DNA from: a virus
Virus record (IMG/VR): IMGVR_UViG_3300023109_002140
Span: 1 to 22,021 of that record
Strand: one strand, 5' to 3'
DNA: 22,021 nt
Of the stretch, positions 14,449-21,940 are shown piece by piece. Below the pieces are notes generated by a model that did not search any database, was not told the DNA's origin, and saw nothing but the letters and a program-made list of their open reading frames with translations. Within the stretch, counting starts at the first letter, position 1. Every line of letters begins with the position of its first letter. A program made the translations under genes and the position numbers.

Positions 14449-15537
14449 TTATTCCTCGATTAAATTTTCATCAATTAAATCAGCATCAACTAAATCTGCT
14501 TCAGCGGTATTTACCACAGGCTTCATTTTTTCGTTATATTCTGACATAATCAAATCAAGTTTGCCGTCTTGCATCCAGGCTTTACGATATTCAAGAACTT
14601 CTTCTCCAGCTAGGTTGATATACTTGAGTCGATTGCCTTGCTTAACTAACAAGTTCTTCTTCTCAAACAATTCAACTAGACCACTATAAGGATTCATACC
14701 AGTTTCATAAGGAATCTTAACCTGCACACCTTCGAAAGGTTTTGCATAGCGTGTCTTCATTACTTTACAACCAGCTCTAATACCCATAACTTCTGAGATC
14801 TTATTACCTGCTTCGTCTTCTTTTAGTTTTAACTTTTTCATTGCAACAACAATACTTGATGCATAGATAAAGCCCGAACCACCACTGATCTTATCATCTG
14901 GATCAAACATATCCTGTGATGCATAAGTGTGGTTAGTACATACTAATCCTACGTTAAGCGAGCCAATCATATTAACTGTGTTACGAACAAGTGAAGTCAA
15001 TGCCTTAGGCTTACGACCCATATCACCTTTCATATCACCCTTGTTAAACTGATCAACGTCAGTAGGTGTTAGCAACATACCCAACGAGTCAACTACAAAC
15101 AATACTTTAGGACGATCTTCTTCATCCATAGCTTTGTAGTCTGTAATAAATGTTGAGATAGTTTTTGCTACATCATCAATCATTGACATATTTAACTTGA
15201 GAAGTTTCTCTGGGCTAGTGTCAACTTGTAGAGCTTGTAGCCAGCTCTCATCAAGTGCGTTCTCTGAGTCAATTAGTACTACAAAGATGCCTTGATCCTG
15301 TGCGTGTTTTACAACATTACCAGAACAGAAATAACTCTTACCTGCTCCTGATTCACCTGCAAACACAGTAACCTTACCTAGCGGAACACCTTTGTGAAAG
15401 TCTCCTGAGATAAGATAATTTAGTGCGTATGATCCTGTACTGATCCAATCAGTAGGATCGTTAAATCCAGTACTCATACCTGAGATACTTTTAGTTAAGT
15501 CCTTACGGAACTTACTAACATCAAACGATTTAGCCAT
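14449..15537 (-). CDS. uvsX: UvsX RecA-like recombinase (362 aa)
   Basis: Strand-exchange recombinase for recombination-dependent replication and repair. Walker A is GESGAGKSY (61-69), Walker B is VLFVVDSLG (145-153), and TNHTYASQ (201-208) corresponds to the RecA QxR-like sensor region; SGGSGFIYASS (218-228) fits the DNA-binding loop 2 end. IDSENALDESWL matches the RecA EhALD segment. Length is close to T4 UvsX (391). AGGAG seven bases upstream of the ATG supports the start. A strong hairpin separates it from gp32, and I see no clear promoter of its own, so expression may rely on read-through. Confidence 0.95.
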   Translation of the reverse strand: MAKSFDVSKFRKDLTKSISGMSTGFNDPTDWISTGSYALNYLISGDFHKGVPLGKVTVFAGESGAGKSYFCSGNVVKHAQDQGIFVVLIDSENALDESWLQALQVDTSPEKLLKLNMSMIDDVAKTISTFITDYKAMDEEDRPKVLFVVDSLGMLLTPTDVDQFNKGDMKGDMGRKPKALTSLVRNTVNMIGSLNVGLVCTNHTYASQDMFDPDDKISGGSGFIYASSIVVAMKKLKLKEDEAGNKISEVMGIRAGCKVMKTRYAKPFEGVQVKIPYETGMNPYSGLVELFEKKNLLVKQGNRLKYINLAGEEVLEYRKAWMQDGKLDLIMSEYNEKMKPVVNTAEADLVDADLIDENLIEE

Positions 15538-15543
15538 ATTTTT

Positions 15544-15548
15544 CTCCT
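15544..15548 (-). promoter_or_regulatory. uvsX ribosome-binding site (AGGAG)
   Basis: AGGAG on the minus strand ends seven bases before the uvsX ATG at 15537. It fixes the start and contrasts with the late genes in this window that lack any such site. Confidence 0.8.
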
Positions 15549-15565
15549 ATTAAGCTGTATTAAAC

Positions 15566-15600
15566 AAAAAAGGGTTGCAAATTAATAATGCAACCCTTTT
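15566..15600 (-). terminator. Rho-independent terminator after gp32
   Basis: On the minus strand AAAAGGGTTGCA (15600-15589) pairs with its perfect complement (15579-15568) around a 9-base AT loop, and the descending arm plus following bases give a T-rich run. It starts ten bases after the gp32 stop. A 12-bp stem with five G-C pairs is ample for termination or attenuation before uvsX. Confidence 0.85.
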
Positions 15601-15609
15601 CAGTTGCTA

Positions 15610-16584
15610 TTAACCTTGACGACTTCTAATCATTGCTAGAATGTCGCTTGCATCACCACCTGCCGCAGCTGGTGCTGCCGCTGGCTCTGCCGGTGTAGGT
15701 TCTGGAGTGGCGACTGGAGCCGCTGTTTCTGCAGGAGCACTTTGGCTAGTTGCAGTTGCTTGCGGGCTGGCCGCTTTTTGCGGATCACCTGTACGCTGTG
15801 CCATACCTGCTGGACGGAAATATTGTCCCCAACGATCCATATCAAATGCTTCGCCGTCTACTGACGCTTCAAACATTTCTTGCATCACTTTAAGTTCAAT
15901 GTCTCCTGGCTTTTTAGGTAGGAAGTCATTTAGATTAAACAAGCCGTGTGTATTGACTGCTGCCATCTCTGCATCACCTAGTGGACGATCTCTACGAGCC
16001 CAATTACTTGTGCTATAGTCTGCGTATCCACCTTTGGATGTTTTGTTAAGACGGAAGTCTACACCAGCAGTATAATCTGTTGGCAACTCTTCCATATCTG
16101 GATCCATAAGCGCCTGCTTAATGATCTGGAAGATTTGTGGACCAATAATAAACCTACGAACTGGATTCTCAGGTGTAGTATCGTCTGATAGTGGGTTATC
16201 TGTTACAAACCCTTGGAAAATGTACGAACGCTTTTTCCAATACTTACGACCCATATCTTCTAATGAAGGGTCTTTAAACCAACCACGTACTTCGTTAAGA
16301 ATGTTACAAGTTTCTCCGTACATTTCCATACACGGTACTTGCACTTGTACTGGACGTGAGTCAGTATCACCTTTAACGCCTGCAAATGGTAGTTTAATTA
16401 CTAAACGCTCTTTCCAAAAGAACGTGTTATCTGCATCGCCATCAGGAAGGAAACGCATCGTTGCCGACTCGCCTTCTTTAATATTCCAAAATGGGTAAAT
16501 GCTGTTGTCACCGCCTGATGAGCGGTTGTTTGATCCTGCTTCTTGAGCTTTGAGCTTTGCTCGGATTTCTGCTAATGATGCCAT
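15610..16584 (-). CDS. 32: gp32 single-stranded DNA-binding protein (324 aa)
   Basis: Coats single-stranded DNA and organises replication, recombination and repair. The N-terminal ASLAEIRAKLKAQE is the cooperativity region, as in other T4-type gp32. The OB-fold core carries YPFWNIKEGESATMRFLPDGD (30-50), RLVIKLPF and VPCMEMYGETCN (83-94). In T4 the zinc is held by three Cys and one His; here only C85 and C93 remain in the region and the expected CPxC is replaced by CNIL, so zinc binding is probably lost. The C-terminus has an Ala/Pro linker (about 270-308) followed by a short DASDILAMI tail that could be the partner-binding tip. AGGAGG nine bases upstream supports the start. Confidence 0.95.
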   Translation of the reverse strand: MASLAEIRAKLKAQEAGSNNRSSGGDNSIYPFWNIKEGESATMRFLPDGDADNTFFWKERLVIKLPFAGVKGDTDSRPVQVQVPCMEMYGETCNILNEVRGWFKDPSLEDMGRKYWKKRSYIFQGFVTDNPLSDDTTPENPVRRFIIGPQIFQIIKQALMDPDMEELPTDYTAGVDFRLNKTSKGGYADYSTSNWARRDRPLGDAEMAAVNTHGLFNLNDFLPKKPGDIELKVMQEMFEASVDGEAFDMDRWGQYFRPAGMAQRTGDPQKAASPQATATSQSAPAETAAPVATPEPTPAEPAAAPAAAGGDASDILAMIRSRQG

Positions 16585-16593
16585 AGTTTAATG

Positions 16594-16666
16594 CCTCCTA
16601 TAAGTGCCTATGTTTTGTTTTGTAGCTACATTGCTACTTTCTTACGTGCCTATTATTTGCAGCACA
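16594..16666 (-). promoter_or_regulatory. gp32 mRNA leader with possible autoregulatory structure
   Basis: Between the predicted start site (about 16666) and the ATG the leader has two copies of ATAGGCAC (16653-16646 and 16611-16604), a small hairpin with GTAGC arms (16637-16622), an A-rich single-strand-prone stretch and AGGAGG (16599-16594). In T4, gp32 represses its own translation by binding an upstream pseudoknot and the adjacent unstructured leader. A similar role here is inference. Confidence 0.45.
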
Positions 16667-16672
16667 GTTATT

Positions 16673-16701
16673 ATTATATACTGTTTTGCAACCTTTGTCA
16701 A
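16673..16701 (-). promoter_or_regulatory. Consensus sigma-70 promoter for gp32
   Basis: Minus-strand TTGACA (16701-16696), a 17-bp spacer and TATAAT (16678-16673) give a perfect match to the housekeeping promoter. It leads to a leader of roughly 80 bases before gp32. It marks the beginning of the replication/recombination transcript, likely early. Confidence 0.9.
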
Positions 16702-16727
16702 GTCTTTTTTAAAGAAAAAGAAATAAA

Positions 16728-16759
16728 ACTTATAAGTGGGTTAGCGTAGTCCTGCTAAC
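16728..16759 (-). terminator. Possible weak terminator after the 570-aa gene
   Basis: Minus-strand GTTAGC (16759-16754) pairs with GCTAAC (16745-16740) across the stop codon, followed by the palindrome ACTTATAAGT (16737-16728) and then TTTTATTTC. The stems are short and the T run interrupted, so this is only a candidate. Confidence 0.3.
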
Positions 16760-18453
16760 TCACGTATTCTGTCGTATTCGCTTGTGCTTGGCTCTTCCAT
16801 TTGCTGTGGCTGTGCCTGCATTTGGTGTTCGTCAAACTTTGCTTGTATTTGTTCAATAAATTCTTTAGCAGGATTAATAAACTGTTCACCATAATCTTTT
16901 TCAATCATTGTTAGAACTGCTGTTTCTCCTTTTGGAAAAGTGCCGTTATCACGATCAAAGTAACTAAGTATGAACTCGCCTAATGGAGTCTTTTGCTCCT
17001 TTTCGTCATTGCCGTCGTCTTTGCTTAGTTGGCCTTTGTCATTAATTTTAACGTCCATTGTGTCGTCGTCTTCGTCAGCGCCTTCATCAAATTCAATATC
17101 GCCATCGCGCATTGCATCCATTGCTTGTTGTTCAATGTCAGCTTCGTCCCAATAAAGTTGGTCTTCTGGTCCAGGTAATGTATTAGGATCAATCTCTGGC
17201 TTACCATTTACAATTTTAACTTGAACTTCTGCTTCGTGTTCGCCGCCATCTTGATCAGTAACAAACAGTGTCATAGTTCCTACTTGGCCGTCTTGTGCAT
17301 CACCTTCTGCAAACTGGCCCATTGATTTTTCAAACGCTAGTTCTAGTTCAGCGTCTTCTGGTACGCATTTGTTTACACGCTTGCCTTTGTTCTTGCCAGT
17401 ACCTTTTTGTGTACCGTCTTTCTTATAACCGTCCCAACAATCCTTTGGTCCTGCTACTTCTTCTAAGTCGTCTGGTCCTAGTTCTGTTGCTTTTGTTGCT
17501 TCGCTTACTAATTTGTAAATGTAAGGGAATACATCTGATAATTCTTCGTTAAACTGTTTAATAGTTAACTGGTCAATCCAATTTTCTGCAACGTCACTTG
17601 GCACGTCTTCCATTACTGCTGGAGCAAATGCTTCAAATGTTTCTTTATAGTATGACGGACGTTGTAGTGACTCTAGTGTTTTCTTAACTGTAGCAATACG
17701 TTCTTTAACTACATCTACATACTGTGCTAGGCTTTCTGCCATTACTGCTGAACGACCCATATAAGTTTTAAACTTACGTAATTTACTCATTTCTTCTGAC
17801 ATACTAACAATATGCTTGCCAAAGTCATCAAATGGTTTACCGCCTTCTGCAACGTGACGTGTCATTGCTCTTGCACCAGTTAAGTGCTTGAATGGATATT
17901 TAAATCTTTCGCCTTCTGCGCTTTCAATATATAATGATCCAACTTTCTTTGCTCTGCCTCCAGCTATCTCTTGATTGATGCCTTCAGTATGTTTTATCAT
18001 TAAACGTGCTCCATCAAAGTTTTGATAACTTAATTTTGATGTGCCATATAATTTTGATTCTTTCATTGATTCGTCCCCGTCACGGTTTTTTGCTAAAAAT
18101 TTGTAATCTCTACTATTTAAGTTAGATTTGGTAATGTCTCTGGTATCAAACGTTAATGTTCGTTTTTTTGCAAACATACGTAATTCCTTTAAAAAGTCAT
18201 ACCAATTGTTTTTAATTAAATTGCCTTCAGTAGCAACTAGGTCTTCGCCATATACAACTGCTACTGCTTTATTGTCTAGACTTACACTAACTTTTCCTAC
18301 TGGGCGGCCTTCACTTATAAAGTTAAAATCAAAGTACCGTCCTAGGCTAGGTTCGTTTGTTACATTGCCTTCAGCATCACCAATAGTAACACTCGGAAAG
18401 CGTCCTCGGATTTTGTTGAATAGTTCTTCTGCTATTAAGTCTAAATTCTGCAT
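16741..18453 (-). CDS. Conserved marine T4-like phage protein, probably virion/structural (570 aa)
   Basis: No function is known to me, but the N-terminal domain (MQNLDLIAEELFNKIRGRFP, then YFDFNF, WYDFLKELR and YPFKHLTGARAM) is the kind found widely in marine T4-like phages, where relatives have been labelled structural. A distinct Cys-bounded Lys/Gly-rich insert runs from CWDGYKKDG (starting at C339) to VNKCVPE (C363). The next 130 residues are acidic (EDQLYWDEAD, EGADEDDDTMD), and the last residues YDRIRELAGLR form a short C-terminal motif. The ATG at 18453 is chosen because a late motif lies 5 bp upstream; an in-frame ATG at 18468 would run into that box. There is no Shine-Dalgarno sequence. 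Confidence 0.75.
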   Translation of the reverse strand: MQNLDLIAEELFNKIRGRFPSVTIGDAEGNVTNEPSLGRYFDFNFISEGRPVGKVSVSLDNKAVAVVYGEDLVATEGNLIKNNWYDFLKELRMFAKKRTLTFDTRDITKSNLNSRDYKFLAKNRDGDESMKESKLYGTSKLSYQNFDGARLMIKHTEGINQEIAGGRAKKVGSLYIESAEGERFKYPFKHLTGARAMTRHVAEGGKPFDDFGKHIVSMSEEMSKLRKFKTYMGRSAVMAESLAQYVDVVKERIATVKKTLESLQRPSYYKETFEAFAPAVMEDVPSDVAENWIDQLTIKQFNEELSDVFPYIYKLVSEATKATELGPDDLEEVAGPKDCWDGYKKDGTQKGTGKNKGKRVNKCVPEDAELELAFEKSMGQFAEGDAQDGQVGTMTLFVTDQDGGEHEAEVQVKIVNGKPEIDPNTLPGPEDQLYWDEADIEQQAMDAMRDGDIEFDEGADEDDDTMDVKINDKGQLSKDDGNDEKEQKTPLGEFILSYFDRDNGTFPKGETAVLTMIEKDYGEQFINPAKEFIEQIQAKFDEHQMQAQPQQMEEPSTSEYDRIRELAGLR

Positions 18454-18458
18454 ATATA

Positions 18459-18466
18459 TATTTATC
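18459..18466 (-). promoter_or_regulatory. T4-type late promoter motif (GATAAATA) for the 570-aa gene
   Basis: GATAAATA on the minus strand is one base from the T4 consensus, overlaps the terminase stop codon (TGATAAATA) and lies 5 bp from the ATG at 18453. The predicted transcript would be leaderless. Confidence 0.72.
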
Positions 18467-20045
18467 AATAGTTAGTGCTAATGAAGATCGGCATTGGCGC
18501 TTCGTAATCGTCCATATCTTCTGCTTGATTAAAGGTACTGTATACTCTTGGATCCCAGTCTTTTAAAACTTCCATCATACGTAATGCAAGAATAGTTGAC
18601 ATAACTAAATCATCGCTTGATCCCGACTTAGCAGTATAACTTGATCCTGTTGCAATAAATCCTTTTAGTTCTCCAATTAATGGTTTAGATCGAATTTTCA
18701 TTTTATCATTTTCGACCATAGTTTTTAATCGGCTACACGCAGTAACTTTACTGCTATGTGTAGTGTTAAATCCTTTGCGGAATTTACGAACGTGTCCTTT
18801 GCGGATTGGCTCACTGACGAACAAACCCGGAATGTTCTCTTCGCCAAAGTCGTTTATAACGATTAGGGCAGCTTCGCCCAATCCATTGTTCTCCACGCTC
18901 CAATAAATCCCTGTTGGGTTTTTGGTTTCTGATTCTATGTACTTACATATATCAGCAAGTACTCTTATTTGACCAGGTATAGCAGTTTGATTGTGTTGCC
19001 ATTCGGCTACTTGTTCATAGCTCGGTAGCTCATACACTTGTATAGCTGCATTGTCGCCGCCTGTGCCCATACTAGGATCAAGTGCAATGCAATATGTATA
19101 TTGTGCTGTAGGACGCTTGTACCAGCGTGTTTGACCCATATTAAGTATAGGAGATGATCCGTCCATAGAAGCAAGTTTAATTGAATTGATTAATGTTTCG
19201 TCAAATACTAAGAATTCACAGCCATACTCACGACGGAACTTTTCCTCACCAATACGCCCAACTTCTTGTACTTTCCATTCATCATCACGATCAGGATGTT
19301 CACTCCAGTGTGCAATAAATGAGTGAAACCCGTTTGACCCTAATTCAGTTTCATTGCCGTGTGCGTCAAACTTTTCTTCTGCTTGTTTCCAAATAGTAGC
19401 AAACGTATCTTCATCTGAGTTTGGTGTGCTTGTAATAATAGCACGACCACCTGTTGCTAGTGTAGGTGATATTGAAGTCCAAAACTCTTCTGCAATGTTA
19501 GGCATAACAAATGCAAACTCGTCACAGTATAGTAACGAAATACTCATACCACGTCCTGTATTACCTGTTGTAGTCTGTGCTACAATACGTGATCCGTTTT
19601 CAAATTCAATTGATTGCTTGTTGTATGATGTTACACCTGCTCTAATATGATCTGGACAAGTTTCGTATACATAACGTATACGTGACATAATTTCTTGTGC
19701 GCCTGTATACTTGTGTGCTGCTACTAGGATAGTTTGATCTGGATTAAACATTGCATACCAAGCAAGATATATAGCTGCACAAGTAGTTTTACCTGTTTGT
19801 CTAGGCATCATATTAATATTAAAGCGATAGTTGTGATAGCTGTGCATCAAACGTAACTGGTACTCATAAGGATCAAACAACAACTTACCTTGTACAGGAT
19901 GTTGTATAAATGCAAACTTACGTGCAAAATATAAGTAGCCTTCGTCAGGATCCATACAGGATTGTAAATCTACAATTTGTTCTTCTGTAAAGGTTTCTTG
20001 TCTATTCGCCTTTTTAATTAAGACGCCGTCTAATGATGCTGCCAT
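18465..20045 (-). CDS. 17: Terminase large subunit gp17 (526 aa)
   Basis: DNA packaging motor and nuclease. The ATPase domain has Walker A MPRQTGKTT (80-88), Walker B LLYCDEF (171-177) with catalytic E176, and coupling motif TST (205-207). The RNase H-like nuclease domain shows D323 in CIALDPSMGTGGD (319-331), E385 in WSVENNGLGE and D478/D479 in SSDDLVMS. An N-terminal segment before the ATPase includes FDPYEYQLRLM (57-67), the adenine-binding Q motif. Length is slightly less than T4 gp17 (610). The ATG at 20045 is chosen over upstream in-frame codons because the late motif GTTAAATA sits 5 bp ahead and a terminator lies just before that. Confidence 0.96.
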   Translation of the reverse strand: MAASLDGVLIKKANRQETFTEEQIVDLQSCMDPDEGYLYFARKFAFIQHPVQGKLLFDPYEYQLRLMHSYHNYRFNINMMPRQTGKTTCAAIYLAWYAMFNPDQTILVAAHKYTGAQEIMSRIRYVYETCPDHIRAGVTSYNKQSIEFENGSRIVAQTTTGNTGRGMSISLLYCDEFAFVMPNIAEEFWTSISPTLATGGRAIITSTPNSDEDTFATIWKQAEEKFDAHGNETELGSNGFHSFIAHWSEHPDRDDEWKVQEVGRIGEEKFRREYGCEFLVFDETLINSIKLASMDGSSPILNMGQTRWYKRPTAQYTYCIALDPSMGTGGDNAAIQVYELPSYEQVAEWQHNQTAIPGQIRVLADICKYIESETKNPTGIYWSVENNGLGEAALIVINDFGEENIPGLFVSEPIRKGHVRKFRKGFNTTHSSKVTACSRLKTMVENDKMKIRSKPLIGELKGFIATGSSYTAKSGSSDDLVMSTILALRMMEVLKDWDPRVYSTFNQAEDMDDYEAPMPIFISTNY

Positions 20046-20050
20046 ACTAT

Positions 20051-20058
20051 TATTTAAC
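20051..20058 (-). promoter_or_regulatory. T4-type late promoter motif (GTTAAATA) for gp17
   Basis: GTTAAATA on the minus strand, 5 bp from the terminase ATG at 20045, and immediately downstream of a strong terminator. The match to TATAAATA is six of eight. Its spacing is identical to the other short-spaced late motifs in the window, which strengthens the call. Confidence 0.62.
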
Positions 20059-20060
20059 CA

Positions 20061-20086
20061 AAAAAATAGCACCCGAAGGTGCTATT
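20061..20086 (-). terminator. Strong rho-independent terminator before gp17
   Basis: On the minus strand AATAGCACC (20086-20078) pairs perfectly with GGTGCTATT (20073-20065) around a TTCG tetraloop, followed by five more T (20064-20060). A stable UUCG-capped stem of 9 bp with a U tail is a textbook intrinsic terminator. It follows the 253-aa gene by about 20 bases. Confidence 0.93.
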
Positions 20087-20108
20087 GAGTTGTATGTTAC
20101 GATAGTTA

Positions 20109-20870
20109 TTAACTACAGCCGCAACTACTGCAAGCCATTAATTTTTGCTTACCTGGTGCTCCGCACTCTGGACAGTCTTCGCCATCTTCGTGATCGTGTT
20201 CACCTTCGTCATCTGCCATTAGCTCTTTTAATCTTGCTGCAAGTTTTTCTCTAATATCGCCCGAGTCGCCTGCTGCGTCTGCTAATGCTGCTTGTGCTTC
20301 TGCACTTTTACCTTTAACAGAATATGTAGTATCGTCTACTTCATCTTCAACTGCCATTGGATTGTCGCCGTCTTGTGTAGCAGCATATGCTTTTTTAGTT
20401 CTATGTAGATCATCGCCTGAATTAATTACATCGTCGATTGACTTGTATTCTTCGTCTGGCTCATTAGCATATGCTTCATCTGCAACTAATTCGTCTTCCA
20501 TTTCAATATCATCATTGCAACTGCTTGCACCAACGTGTTGTTTGCCACAAGCATCACAAGGTTCATCTTGCACACCTGGTTTTAAATCGTCCATATCTTT
20601 TGGACCATCAACAATATCACGTAGTCTTTCCATATCTCTGCGCATTGGCATCATTGCTGGGCCAACTGGCTCTGCATCTTTTAGCCCTGCATTTTTCATC
20701 ATATCAATTAAGTCTGCAACATTATCTTTGCCGCTTGCATTCATTGATACATTCATTGTTACTGGATTACCTTTGTCTTCTTGTGACTGTGGTGCCATTG
20801 GTGGTACCATTGGCATTCCACCTTCTAATTCAATGTTGTCCATTGATTCTAGTAGTTTTTTCATATTCAT
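20109..20870 (-). CDS. Acidic protein with two Cys clusters, unknown function (253 aa)
   Basis: No known function. The N-terminus, MNMKKLLESMDNIE then a Pro/Met-rich stretch and VTMNVSMNASGK with LIDMMKNAGL, resembles proteins I associate with marine T4-like phages. Two possible metal sites are seen: CDACGKQHVGASSC near residue 105, and CPECGAPGKQKLMACSSCGC at the very end, which has a zinc-ribbon spacing. Between them the chain is very acidic. ATG at 20870 is preferred over upstream in-frame codons reaching 20912: it follows the upstream stop by one base and has GGAGG about eleven bases before it. The gene ends just before a strong terminator, so it belongs to the gp16 transcript and may be a minor virion or assembly protein. 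Confidence 0.72.
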   Translation of the reverse strand: MNMKKLLESMDNIELEGGMPMVPPMAPQSQEDKGNPVTMNVSMNASGKDNVADLIDMMKNAGLKDAEPVGPAMMPMRRDMERLRDIVDGPKDMDDLKPGVQDEPCDACGKQHVGASSCNDDIEMEDELVADEAYANEPDEEYKSIDDVINSGDDLHRTKKAYAATQDGDNPMAVEDEVDDTTYSVKGKSAEAQAALADAAGDSGDIREKLAARLKELMADDEGEHDHEDGEDCPECGAPGKQKLMACSSCGCS

Positions 20871-20871
20871 T

Positions 20872-21384
20872 TTAGTTTGCCTCCGGTGCCGCTGCACTTG
20901 GATCGTGCTCACGTTCTTTACGAGCCACTTCTAGCTCTTTCAAAAGATCCATAACACGGTTACCGCCTACACTTTCTTGTGCGCTCTCGCCGCCCATATC
21001 TTCTGTTGTTAATTTTGTTTCATAAGTAGTATCTTCTGGCATCTCTTGATATTTTTCTTGCATATCGCCAGGCTTACGTACAATAATATATGCTTGATCA
21101 ACATTACAGCAATCACCGATATATTCTTGCAATACATCTGAAGTTGTTGCGTAATTAAGAGTAACATCAAAATATGTTACTTCAGTGTTTTCTAATTGCG
21201 GAAAGTCTAAAGGTCTTTCCTGAACTGGGGTTCTTTTGCCCTTGCTCATTTCTACAACACTATATTTTTCTAAACAACTCTTGATACTTTCTTCACAGTT
21301 GTCAGGCAGCGATCCTGCAATACCAACTTTAAATTCGTATGTCTTTTTAGACTCGTTTAATAATTCTTGAAACCTTGTCATCAT
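20872..21384 (-). CDS. Conserved phage protein of unknown function (170 aa)
   Basis: A central domain, YEFKVGIAGSLPDN (16-29) through RPLDFPQLENTEVTYFDVTL and ATTSDVLQEYIG, looks like a small alpha/beta fold that I associate with marine T4-like genomes but cannot name. The C-terminal third is acidic and low in complexity, ending in AAAPEAN. Two adjacent ATG codons (21384 and 21381) are possible starts. A late motif GATAAATA lies 22 bp upstream at the end of the preceding gene, so it may have its own late transcript. Confidence 0.72.
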   Translation of the reverse strand: MMTRFQELLNESKKTYEFKVGIAGSLPDNCEESIKSCLEKYSVVEMSKGKRTPVQERPLDFPQLENTEVTYFDVTLNYATTSDVLQEYIGDCCNVDQAYIIVRKPGDMQEKYQEMPEDTTYETKLTTEDMGGESAQESVGGNRVMDLLKELEVARKEREHDPSAAAPEAN

Positions 21385-21405
21385 TTTACATATTCCCGTT
21401 ATATG

Positions 21406-21906
21406 TTATTTATCCTTATCGAGGCCTTTAAGCCTCTCTAGTAGGCTGTTGCGATCTGTTACAACATAGCCTTCACCGGAAATCATTCCGTCTTCACTAG
21501 GCCCACTATCTTGATCCATTTTTTGTTTTTTAAGTTGCAGCTCTATCATCTTTAGTTTCTTATCTAACTTTGCAGTTTTAGCATCTAAACTTGTTTTGAG
21601 CAACCCACCAGCAACTTCAAAAACTCTACCACTATAACGTGATTCAACATTCATTCCTAAATCCATTAGATCTTCATAGGCAGTTAATGCACGTTGTGCA
21701 ATATCTTCTAGTTCACTGTCTGCTTTATCGCCCAAACCTTTGACAGCAGGTAATGCACTAGCAATTTTATCAAACTCTGCTATATCACGAAAACTTTCTT
21801 GGTGAGCAATTTCGTGTTTGGCCTGCTCTTTTTCTTGTTGTTCGGCTTGTTTAATGATTTCTTTGGAATCATCCATATTAAGCAAATCTTCTAGTTTTTT
21901 AGTCAT
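21406..21906 (-). CDS. 16: Probable terminase small subunit gp16 (166 aa)
   Basis: T4 gp16 (164 aa) recognises concatemeric DNA and stimulates gp17. This protein has the same length and the layout expected of gp16: a central helical hairpin (SELEDIAQRALTAYEDLMDLG, then SRYSGRVFEVAGGLLKTS and a long charged coiled-coil-like helix to residue 136), flanked by variable ends. It lies two genes upstream of gp17, close to its usual position. Start at 21906 is backed by GGAAAG about seven bases upstream and a late motif at 21933. The call rests on pattern and position rather than catalytic motifs. Confidence 0.72.
   Translation of the reverse strand: MTKKLEDLLNMDDSKEIIKQAEQQEKEQAKHEIAHQESFRDIAEFDKIASALPAVKGLGDKADSELEDIAQRALTAYEDLMDLGMNVESRYSGRVFEVAGGLLKTSLDAKTAKLDKKLKMIELQLKKQKMDQDSGPSEDGMISGEGYVVTDRNSLLERLKGLDKDK
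21407..21414 (-). promoter_or_regulatory. T4-type late promoter motif (GATAAATA) at the end of gp16
   Basis: GATAAATA on the minus strand overlaps the last codons and stop of the gp16-like gene and precedes the ATG at 21384 by 22 bp. A start site about six bases downstream would leave a 17-base leader containing CGGGAA. Confidence 0.5.
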
Positions 21907-21932
21907 TTTAACTTTCCATTAACTGCTACTAT

Positions 21933-21940
21933 TATTTATC
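21933..21940 (-). promoter_or_regulatory. T4-type late promoter motif (GATAAATA) for gp16
   Basis: GATAAATA on the minus strand overlaps the stop codon of the upstream partial gene (TGATAAATA). The predicted leader of about 20 bases includes GGAAAG before the ATG at 21906. Confidence 0.65.

Noticed and set aside
15641-16018. Ala/Gly/Ser-rich + strand frame of 125 codons
   Set aside because: It is the antisense shadow of the Ala/Pro-rich linker of gp32.
20362-20934. 190-codon + strand frame
   Set aside because: Antisense to the 253-aa gene. The Ser/Leu-rich translation mirrors acidic codons on the other strand, and no promoter or SD is present.
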